Positions 16,011 through 21,868 of a DNA stretch of 27,556 bases are shown here, piece after piece; the first letter of the stretch is position 1, and each line of letters begins with the position of its first letter. The DNA comes from an uncultured Streptococcus sp. GTDB taxonomy: Bacteria; Bacillota; Bacilli; Lactobacillales; Streptococcaceae. Position numbers and translations under genes: made by a program. A model generated the notes under the pieces. It was not told the DNA's origin and ran no database searches. It saw only the letters and a program-made list of their open reading frames with translations. The stretch covers positions 1 through 27,556 of the forward strand of contig CAKQDX010000024.1 of assembly GCA_934229725.1 (NCBI GenBank). The letters are read 5' to 3'.

Positions 16011-18041
16011 ATGATAGAGGATATGATTCAACTAGATTCACCGATTGCGGATTTGAAAGGCTTTGGTCCTAAGTCCGCTGAAAGATTTACCAAATTAGAT
16101 TTACACACGGTTGGGGACCTCTTGCTTTATTTTCCTTTCCGATATGAGGATTTTAAGAGCAAGTCTATTTTCGAACTGATGGATGGCGAAAAGGCTGTTA
16201 TTACGGGAACAGTGGTGACACCGGCCAATGTGCAGTATTATGGCTTTAAACGTAATCGTCTGAGTTTTAAAATCAAGCAAGGAGAGGCAGTGATTGCCAT
16301 TAGTTTCTTCAACCAGCCTTATCTTGTGGACAAGATTGAGATGGGGGCAGAAGTGGCTATCTTTGGCAAGTGGGACCAGAAGAAGTCGGCTGTGACTGGT
16401 ATGAAAGTCTTGACTCAAGTTGAGGACGATATGCAGCCAGTCTATCATGTGGCTCAGGGGGTTAGTCAGGCCCAGCTGATAAAGGCTATAAAAGCCGCTT
16501 TTGAGAGTGGAGCTCTGAATTTGTTGGAGGAAAGTCTCCCCCGGGTGTTGATGGACAAGTACCGTCTCATGGGACGTCAAGAGGCTGTGCGTGCCATGCA
16601 TTTTCCGAAAGATTTGGCTGAATATAAGCAGGCACTACGTAGGACTAAGTTTGAGGAACTCTTTTATTTCCAGATGAACTTACAGGTGCTGAAGGCTGAG
16701 AATAAGTCCGAAACCAATGGTCTAGCAATCGCTTATGATGAAAGCCAAATCAAAGCCAAAATTGCAGAATTACCATTCCCCTTGACAGAAGCCCAACAGC
16801 GCTGTTTGTCTGAAATCCTAGCTGATATGAAATCTGGAGCTCACATGAATCGTCTCTTACAAGGAGATGTGGGTTCAGGGAAAACAGTTATCGCTAGCCT
16901 GGCCATGTATGGGGCTTACACGGCAGGATTGCAGTCTGCCCTTATGGTACCGACGGAAATCTTAGCAGAGCAGCATTATCAAAGTTTGCAGGGGCTTTTT
17001 CCTGAGCTAGAGGTAGTGCTCCTAACTTCTGGGATGAAGGCGGCGGACAAAAAAGTAGCTCTTTCCAAAATCGAATCTGGAGAGGCTCAGATGATTGTGG
17101 GAACCCACTCACTGATTCAGGATGCTGTGACTTATCATAAGCTTGGGCTAGTAATTACTGATGAGCAACACCGTTTTGGGGTTAATCAACGTCGTATTTT
17201 CCGTGAGAAGGGAGACAATCCTGATGTTCTCATGATGACAGCGACCCCTATCCCTAGGACCTTGGCAATCACTGCCTTTGGGGAGATGGATGTGTCAATC
17301 ATTGATCAAATGCCGGCTGGTCGTAAATCCATTATTACGCGTTGGGTAAAACATGAGCAGCTGGACACCGTATTGACTTGGATTAAGGGCGAGTTGGAAA
17401 AAGATGCTCAGGTTTACTTTATTTCTCCTTTGATTGAAGAGTCTGAGGCACTTGACTTGAAAAATGCCGTTGCCCTACATCAAGAAATCACCGATTTCTT
17501 TGGAGATTCGGCTTCGGTGGCTCTGATGCACGGTCGTATGAAGAATGATGAAAAAGACCAAATTATGCAGGCGTTTAAAGATAAGAAATATCAGATTTTG
17601 GTATCTACTACGGTAATCGAAGTAGGGGTTAATGTGCCAAATGCGACGGTCATGGTTATTATGGATGCGGATCGTTTTGGACTTAGCCAGCTGCACCAGC
17701 TTCGAGGGCGTGTAGGTCGTGGCCATAAGCAGTCTTACTGTGTCTTGGTGGCTAATCCTAAAAATGAGACTGGAAAAAAACGCATGCAGGCCATGTGTGA
17801 GACCTCGGATGGCTTTGTTCTAGCTGAGGAGGATCTTAAAATGCGTGGCTCAGGTGAAATCTTTGGGACACGTCAGTCAGGTATTCCTGAATTTCAGGTG
17901 GCCGATATTGTGGAAGACTACAATATCTTAGAGGAAGCCAGACGGGTGGCTAGTCAAATTGTCTCTGACCCGAACTGGCGAGAGAATCCTGAATGGCAAG
18001 TGCTAGGAGCTCATTTGAGAAGTCAAGGCGAGTTTGATTGA
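16011..18041 (+). CDS. recG: ATP-dependent DNA helicase RecG
   Basis: Branch-migration helicase that rescues stalled replication forks and processes Holliday junctions and R-loops. It shows the N-terminal wedge/OB domain (FGPKSAERF; FPFRYEDF), Walker A GDVGSGKT, the DEQHRFG box, TATPIPRTLA, and the helicase C motif QLRGRVGRG, ending in the usual TRG-like region. The start is uncertain. ATG 16011 gives 676 residues but its GAGGAG lies 15 bases away; ATG 16023 gives 672, closer to the start I recall for streptococcal RecG, but its AGAGG is too close. The next gene's ribosome binding site overlaps the recG stop. Confidence 0.95.
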   Translation: MIEDMIQLDSPIADLKGFGPKSAERFTKLDLHTVGDLLLYFPFRYEDFKSKSIFELMDGEKAVITGTVVTPANVQYYGFKRNRLSFKIKQGEAVIAISFFNQPYLVDKIEMGAEVAIFGKWDQKKSAVTGMKVLTQVEDDMQPVYHVAQGVSQAQLIKAIKAAFESGALNLLEESLPRVLMDKYRLMGRQEAVRAMHFPKDLAEYKQALRRTKFEELFYFQMNLQVLKAENKSETNGLAIAYDESQIKAKIAELPFPLTEAQQRCLSEILADMKSGAHMNRLLQGDVGSGKTVIASLAMYGAYTAGLQSALMVPTEILAEQHYQSLQGLFPELEVVLLTSGMKAADKKVALSKIESGEAQMIVGTHSLIQDAVTYHKLGLVITDEQHRFGVNQRRIFREKGDNPDVLMMTATPIPRTLAITAFGEMDVSIIDQMPAGRKSIITRWVKHEQLDTVLTWIKGELEKDAQVYFISPLIEESEALDLKNAVALHQEITDFFGDSASVALMHGRMKNDEKDQIMQAFKDKKYQILVSTTVIEVGVNVPNATVMVIMDADRFGLSQLHQLRGRVGRGHKQSYCVLVANPKNETGKKRMQAMCETSDGFVLAEEDLKMRGSGEIFGTRQSGIPEFQVADIVEDYNILEEARRVASQIVSDPNWRENPEWQVLGAHLRSQGEFD

Positions 18042-18052
18042 GGAGGAAACTA

Positions 18053-18559
18053 ATGAATAAAAGATGGTTAAAACTCGATTTTTTTGCTATCTTACATCCC
18101 TTGTTTCTCATAATGTTAGGTCTCTTATTTTATTTGTTCGCCTACATCTTGATTTGGTTTATTACTGGATTGGCAGAGATGATACAAGGAAAAACGGACT
18201 TTCAGACCTTATATTTTTATTCACTTCTTATCTCTCTATTGTGTTCAGTACTATTCATTATGTATGTAGCTGGTTTCATAGCTCAACTCATTATTCATCT
18301 TTGTCATCAAAGGGAAAAAACGCTTCTACCGGTTTGGTGTATGCTTACGGCTGTCCTAGTGCTTGTGCCAGTCTTTGAAGAATTTAGTCTTCTAGGCTCC
18401 ACTTTGAATTTTAAAGGTTATTTTCTTTCCATAGTTGCCTACATTGCCTACCTCTTTACAAAAATGCCCAAGGTTATCGAAGGTTATCGCTATCATGCGA
18501 CAATTCGTTATGCTGCCTGGGTGGCTTTGGTGTTGGGCATTGTCTTATCGATGTTATAG
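18053..18559 (+). CDS. Small polytopic membrane protein, unknown function
   Basis: I do not recognise the family. The 168 residues form about five hydrophobic segments (roughly 13-40, 54-80, 92-110, 122-137, 150-168) with a basic N-terminus (MNKRWLK), typical of a small inner-membrane protein; there are no catalytic motifs. ATG 18053 is preceded by AGGAGG at 18041-18046, which overlaps the recG stop codon, so it is co-transcribed with recG and probably translationally coupled. An in-frame TTG at 18038 lies before this ribosome binding site and is unlikely. A terminator follows directly. Confidence 0.8.
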   Translation: MNKRWLKLDFFAILHPLFLIMLGLLFYLFAYILIWFITGLAEMIQGKTDFQTLYFYSLLISLLCSVLFIMYVAGFIAQLIIHLCHQREKTLLPVWCMLTAVLVLVPVFEEFSLLGSTLNFKGYFLSIVAYIAYLFTKMPKVIEGYRYHATIRYAAWVALVLGIVLSML

Positions 18560-18568
18560 ACATATCGA

Positions 18569-18599
18569 CTCTCAGTGAACAACTGAGAGTTTTAAGTTT
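18569..18599 (+). terminator. Terminator after the recG unit
   Basis: ACTCTCAG (18569-18576) pairs perfectly with CTGAGAGT (18583-18590), followed by TTTAAGTTT. The T run is also the first hexamer of the CiaR-like array, so the two signals overlap. Confidence 0.75.
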
Positions 18600-18645
18600 C
18601 CTTCAAGCTTATTACAAGCTTTCTTTAAGTTAGGCAACCTATAAT
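18591..18645 (+). promoter_or_regulatory. CiaR-like promoter with four hexamers
   Basis: Hexamers TTTAAG (18591), TTCAAG (18602), TACAAG (18613) and TTTAAG (18624) begin exactly 11 bases apart, each pair separated by 5 bases. A perfect TATAAT (18640-18645) lies 10 bases after the last. As I recall it, the streptococcal CiaR site is TTTAAG-N5-TTTAAG placed about 10 bases before the -10 in place of a -35, which this matches. Four half-sites in phase is more than the usual two. A LytTR-type regulator is the alternative. Transcription would start near 18652. Confidence 0.65.
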
Positions 18646-18725
18646 AAAACCATCAAAACGAGATAGGTTTTGAAAATAAAACGTTTTGGCTAAGCCAAAC
18701 CATTCCTACGAAGGAGGACAAAACA

Positions 18726-18803
18726 ATGACAGTAAAAATTAAAGTAACCTACAACCGAAATTTCCAGAAGAATCCTCAAGACTTTAAGGTTTATCAAGAC
18801 TAG
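18726..18803 (+). CDS. Putative 25-residue peptide
   Basis: ATG 18726 to TAG 18801 encodes 25 residues beginning MTVKIKVTYN and ending DFKVYQD: basic and aromatic, with no hydrophobic segment, cysteine or Gly-Gly leader motif. The ribosome binding site AAGGAGG (18711-18717), 8 bases upstream, is among the strongest in the window, and the TTTGGC/GCCAAA hairpin ends just before it. No modifying enzyme or transporter lies nearby, so a processed bacteriocin or pheromone is not supported. It may be a leader peptide, a true small protein, or the start of a truncated gene. Confidence 0.45.
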   Translation: MTVKIKVTYNRNFQKNPQDFKVYQD

Positions 18804-18969
18804 TATTGATCTAGGAAGAGGCTATATTTTCCACTATTCTACGACTTTCATTCCTCAGTTTCCCAAAATCCCTTTTTTCCTTTTTTCATAAACGTAGAAT
18901 ACCTTTTCCTAAAAAACAAAAAAGCTTAGACGGATGAACGACCAGTCTAGGTGACTAAAAAAGAAGTGC

Positions 18970-18998
18970 AACCAGTTAAGATTTTCTTAACTGGTTTT
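18970..18998 (+). terminator. Strong hairpin, probable terminator
   Basis: A perfect 12-bp stem, AACCAGTTAAGA (18970-18981) with TCTTAACTGGTT (18985-18996), with a 3-base loop and TT then TTTTT shortly after. It closes the putative short transcript. Confidence 0.65.
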
Positions 18999-19026
18999 AG
19001 TGTTTTTATGAATCTTAGTTAAAAAA

Positions 19027-19041
19027 TATCGAAAAACGATA
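19027..19041. promoter_or_regulatory. Inverted repeat TATCG-N5-CGATA, copy 1
   Basis: TATCG at 19027-19031 and CGATA at 19037-19041, spacer AAAAA, ending 8 bases before the -35 hexamer at 19050. Probable regulator site. Confidence 0.55.
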
Positions 19042-19049
19042 AAAATACA

Positions 19050-19078
19050 TTGACAAGGAGAAATTAAGAGTGTAATAT
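19050..19078 (+). promoter_or_regulatory. Promoter of the broken DUF2975-like gene
   Basis: A perfect TTGACA (19050-19055), a 17-base spacer and TAATAT (19073-19078), about 100 bases before the start codon. Confidence 0.75.
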
Positions 19079-19083
19079 ATAAT

Positions 19084-19098
19084 TATCGATAAACGATA
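19084..19098. promoter_or_regulatory. Inverted repeat TATCG-N5-CGATA, copy 2
   Basis: TATCG at 19084-19088 and CGATA at 19094-19098, spacer ATAAA, starting 5 bases after the -10. Same geometry as copy 1 and 57 bases from it. A weaker related sequence, TTTCGATAAAGATAA, begins near 19105. Confidence 0.55.
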
Positions 19099-19180
19099 AT
19101 AAGTTTTCGATAAAGATAATCTTATTCGCGAAAAAGAGAAATTATACACTAAAAACTATTTAATAAAGGAAATACTTATC

Positions 19181-19618
19181 ATGAAAACACTTAAATCAAT
19201 CATCAACGCTCTTCTTGTTCTTCTTATGGCAATCTACGGTCTTGCAATGCTTGCTTTACTTATCCTTCCTTTTGTAGACCTGACTAATCTTTTTCCAGGT
19301 GCTGAGGTTCATTACCTTTCTGGATGGGGTTACTGGCTAGTCTCAGAGTTACAATTTGCCTTCTATCTTGCCTTGATTTGGCTCCTTCGTAAAGAGCTTA
19401 AAGCCTTTACTTAGAGTGCACTTTGGACAGAAGATTTCTCGCTTTTCTTGAAAAAGGCTGCCCTTCTAACCTTTGTGCCATCAGCTTTGAATATCTTCTT
19501 GCAGTTGGGAACGACTAATCACCTTGTAGTGGACTTCAGCACATCAGTCTGGCTCTTCTTGGTCTCTCTAGCTTGTGATGCTGTCCGTCTTCGTAAGGGA
19601 CAAACAGCTGCTAAATAA
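19181..19618 (+). pseudogene. DUF2975-like membrane protein gene interrupted by TAG
   Basis: Starting at ATG 19181 the frame stops at TAG 19412-19414 after 77 codons, then continues open in the same frame for 67 codons to TAA 19616-19618. Ignoring the TAG, the 145-codon product has four membrane segments, two on each side of the stop, with the linker reading LLRKELKAFT / SALWTEDFSLFLKKA across it. That resembles the DUF2975 pattern of a basic stretch before a TM segment, and the family partner lies nearby. A single nonsense change explains the break. Whether the 77-residue half is still made is unknown. The promoter and both flanking operators are intact. Confidence 0.65.
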
Positions 19619-19717
19619 TATTTGAAAAGTAGTAAAATCTTATCTATAAACTAGTATTTTATATTGATATTCGATATAATTGATACTGTTAATAGTTAGC
19701 TAATGATTTAGTATAAG

Positions 19718-19749
19718 GTCAAGGGCTCCTAGAGGCCTCTTGGCTTTTT
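19718..19749 (+). terminator. Terminator-like hairpin before the intact DUF2975-like gene
   Basis: GTCAAGGG (19718-19725) pairs with CTCTTGGC (19737-19744), with GU pairs, then TTTTT. It ends the 19181 unit or attenuates the next. I see no obvious promoter between it and the next start codon. Confidence 0.6.
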
Positions 19750-19800
19750 CTAGTCAATTCTTTCAAAAAAATCACAATGTCTTTACAATCGAGGTAACAC

Positions 19801-20409
19801 ATGACAACTATCTTATTCTATGTTTTAATCGTCCTAGCCTTGGCGGGCTCTAGTTATTATGGTTGGCGGTCTGCTAAAAGTGCTAAAAATCGTCAGGAAA
19901 CAAAGGAACAAAAGCGTTTGCGGAATGCTCTCCTCTGCGTTAATGTCCTCCTCTTTGCAGGCTTCTTAAGTCTTGTGATTACCATTCTCAATGATGCCTT
20001 TATCCTGACCGGTCACGAAGGACTCTTACAACAAGGTTTGCGGATGCTTCTTGGTTCAGGAGTCTCTGTTAAAAGCAGTGGTCCTAGTTTGACGATGTTC
20101 TCAGTAACGATTGATTTCCTACGTTTGGCAGTCAATCTTGGTTTTCTCTTGTGCCTGCGTGCTTTTCTGATTAACCTGTATCGCTCCGATATTTTCATTG
20201 CCAAAAATGCTAAATTGGTCCGTTGGTCAGGGCACTTGCTGGTTCTCGGAACCTTTATCAATAAGGGAATTTTTACATTTGGAACAGGAAGCCAAAGCTA
20301 TAGTTTCTTTAATATCAGTTACTTATTAGTAGGCTTTGTCCTCTATGCTGTATCTATGATTTTGACCAAGGCTAATGCCATTGCTGAGGAAAATGAGTAT
20401 ACCATTTAG
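19801..20409 (+). CDS. DUF2975-like membrane protein
   Basis: A 202-residue polytopic membrane protein with hydrophobic segments at about 4-21, 44-64, 104-124, 143-159 and 170-188. The stretch FLINLYRSDIFIAKNAKLVR (about 122-141) fits the DUF2975 hallmark, a loop with F/IF...N...VR between two TM segments. The very next gene encodes a YozG-like HTH protein, the usual DUF2975 partner, which supports the call. No enzymatic function is known to me for this family; a membrane sensor or partner controlling the regulator is a common guess. Start ATG 19801 has GAGG about 8 bases upstream. Confidence 0.7.
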   Translation: MTTILFYVLIVLALAGSSYYGWRSAKSAKNRQETKEQKRLRNALLCVNVLLFAGFLSLVITILNDAFILTGHEGLLQQGLRMLLGSGVSVKSSGPSLTMFSVTIDFLRLAVNLGFLLCLRAFLINLYRSDIFIAKNAKLVRWSGHLLVLGTFINKGIFTFGTGSQSYSFFNISYLLVGFVLYAVSMILTKANAIAEENEYTI

Positions 20410-20418
20410 GAGGGGCTT

Positions 20419-20631
20419 ATGATTATTGTCAATTTAGACGTTGAACTTGCCAAGAAGAAGATGCGCTCGGGTGAGCTGGCAGAACGCATTGGCATTACCC
20501 CAGCCAATCTCTCGGTTCTTAAGACAGGCAAGGCCAAGGCAATCCGTTTTACAACTTTGGATGCTATTTGTAAGGAATTAAATTGTCAACCAGGAGATAT
20601 TCTTGAATATAGACCAGACGAAGAAAGCTAA
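20419..20631 (+). CDS. Small Cro/CI-type HTH regulator (YozG-like)
   Basis: A 70-residue protein that is almost entirely one helix-turn-helix domain: LAKKKMRSGELAERIGITPA, NLSVLKTGKAKAIRFTTLDA, then ICKELNCQPGDILEY. This is the YozG-like subgroup of the XRE family, commonly encoded directly after a DUF2975 membrane protein. It begins 9 bases after the upstream stop with GGAGGGG between, so the pair is translationally coupled. Its target is unknown; the TATCG-N5-CGATA elements 1.3 kb upstream are candidates. A strong terminator follows. Confidence 0.88.
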   Translation: MIIVNLDVELAKKKMRSGELAERIGITPANLSVLKTGKAKAIRFTTLDAICKELNCQPGDILEYRPDEES

Positions 20632-20690
20632 AAGCTTGAAGCAGTTCAGTCACCTTTCTAGTGACCATGCTTCAAGCTTTTTATTTTTTC
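20631..20690. terminator. Bidirectional terminator
   Basis: A perfect 13-bp stem, AAAGCTTGAAGCA (20631-20643) with TGCTTCAAGCTTT (20668-20680), with an inner GTCAC/GTGAC stem, and T runs on both strands. It serves the + HTH gene and the convergent miniprotein gene. Confidence 0.92.
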
Positions 20691-20824
20691 TTCATCCATG
20701 CAATCAGGACTAGACTGGCTAGTACAGTACCACAGACCATGGCGACATGTGTCTGTGAGACGGTTAATTCATAGTGAAAATCTTTATTTTCCAATTTATC
20801 GGTTGCTTCAATACTAAGTTTCAT
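20681..20824 (-). CDS. 47-residue membrane miniprotein, coupled to asparaginase
   Basis: On the minus strand ATG 20824 to TAA 20681 encodes 47 residues: a polar N-terminal half (MKLSIEATDKLENKDF), one hydrophobic helix (about 27-43, HVAMVCGTVLASLVLIAW) and a basic end (MKKK). It starts 3 bases after the asparaginase stop, and its ribosome binding site GAGGG is made from the last asparaginase codons. The stop abuts the shared terminator. The C-terminal KKK after the helix suggests N-outside, C-inside topology. Function unknown; a single-pass partner of asparaginase or its regulation is speculation. Confidence 0.65.
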   Translation of the reverse strand: MKLSIEATDKLENKDFHYELTVSQTHVAMVCGTVLASLVLIAWMKKK

Positions 20825-20827
20825 GTC

Positions 20828-21796
20828 TTATCCCTCGATATAATCTTTCAATTCTTGGCCTTCTAGTCCTGCACTAAGTGCAATGAGGAGTTTGAGGCGG
20901 GCTTTTGGTGCATTGAGTTCTTTGACAAACATAACACCTGCTTCTTGGAGTTTAACGCCACCACCTTCATAGGCATAGACAGGTTCGGCGATACCGTTAA
21001 AGCAACGGGAAACGAGTACAACGGGAACTCCCTTGTTCATAAGCGACGTAATTTCTCTTGCAGCTAGTGGTGGGAGGTTTCCAGCGCCTAGTGCCTCAAT
21101 GACTACCCCATCAATTTTTTCAGGATCTAGGAGGCTGATGATGCCATCGCCAATTCCCATCCCAGCATAGGCCTTAATGATTGGCACAGTTCCTGAGATT
21201 TGTTGCAAATCAAAGCGAACACGAGGTTCAGCGGTCTTGAACCATAGAATGTCGTGTTTCATGATGATTCCTAGAGGGCCATGAGTGGGCGTGTGAAAGG
21301 TTGCTACGTTTGTGGTGTGGGTCTTGGTCACATACTTGGCCGCATGGATTTCATCGTTCATAACGACTAGGACGCCTTTGTCAGCAGCTTTGTCATTGCT
21401 TGCGACACGAAGGGCTGAGAGATAGTTGTAGACGCCATCGCTTCCCAGTTCGTTTGATGAACGCATGGCACCTGTTAGGACGACTGGAATCTCAGGAACG
21501 GCCATAGTATCTAGGAAATAGGCTGTCTCTTCAAGGGTGTCCGTGCCGTGGGTAATAACCACACCATCATATTGTCCCGCTGTTTCCTTGATTTTTTTGT
21601 AAATATCAAGCATGTGGTAGGGCGTGATATGTGGACTAGGAATGTTAAGGAAATCCAGAACGGTCAGCTCTAGGTTGTCCAAATCAAGTCCAACATGGTT
21701 CATGGGATTATCAGCGTTTTGACTAACCTTGCCATCGTCATCTGCTGACATGGAAATGGTTCCTCCAGTATGAAGGACGAGAATTTTTTTTGTCAT
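20828..21796 (-). CDS. ansA: L-asparaginase, type I
   Basis: Hydrolyses asparagine to aspartate and ammonia in the cytoplasm. The true start is ATG 21796, giving 322 residues, the normal type I length, beginning MTKKILVLHTGGTIS; a longer frame upstream starts without a good site. Both catalytic threonine regions are visible: T13 in HTGGTIS and T85-D86 in THGTDTLEET. No signal peptide precedes it, fitting the cytoplasmic type. The ribosome binding site is weak (GTGAG). It is divergent from the HAD fusion gene, with only 72 bases between start codons, and is followed by the coupled miniprotein. Confidence 0.93.
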   Translation of the reverse strand: MTKKILVLHTGGTISMSADDDGKVSQNADNPMNHVGLDLDNLELTVLDFLNIPSPHITPYHMLDIYKKIKETAGQYDGVVITHGTDTLEETAYFLDTMAVPEIPVVLTGAMRSSNELGSDGVYNYLSALRVASNDKAADKGVLVVMNDEIHAAKYVTKTHTTNVATFHTPTHGPLGIIMKHDILWFKTAEPRVRFDLQQISGTVPIIKAYAGMGIGDGIISLLDPEKIDGVVIEALGAGNLPPLAAREITSLMNKGVPVVLVSRCFNGIAEPVYAYEGGGVKLQEAGVMFVKELNAPKARLKLLIALSAGLEGQELKDYIEG

Positions 21797-21822
21797 TTGG
21801 ATACTACTCACTATCATATTTA

Positions 21823-21831
21823 TGTTATAAT
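21823..21831 (+). promoter_or_regulatory. Extended -10 promoter of the HAD fusion gene
   Basis: TGTTATAAT, with a perfect TATAAT at 21826-21831, lies 38 bases before the GTG start and only 27 bases from the divergent asparaginase start codon. The two promoters must overlap. Confidence 0.65.
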
Positions 21832-21868
21832 TTATTTTAGCATAAATGTTAGACGGAGGGGGAGCCAA

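Larger units (their letters stand above)
18652..19000 (+). ncRNA. Putative structured short transcript (csRNA-like) with a mini-ORF
   Basis: The CiaR-like promoter would produce a transcript of about 350 bases ending at a 12-bp hairpin (18970-18996). It begins with the hairpin CAAAAC (18654-18659)/GTTTTG (18667-18672), then TTTGGC (18685-18690)/GCCAAA (18694-18699), then the ribosome binding site of the 25-codon ORF. Downstream a 9-bp inverted repeat, TATTCTACG (18835-18843) with CGTAGAATA (18893-18901), encloses a pyrimidine-rich loop containing CATTCCTC and TCCC, which could pair with Shine-Dalgarno sequences. CiaR-dependent small RNAs are known in streptococci; membership is inferred. The rest of 18804-19020 shows no other gene. 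Confidence 0.45.

Noticed and set aside
18726..18803. RiPP or pheromone precursor
   Set aside because: No radical SAM, LanM, Rgg or ABC transporter gene nearby, and the peptide has no leader, Gly-Gly site or hydrophobic tail.
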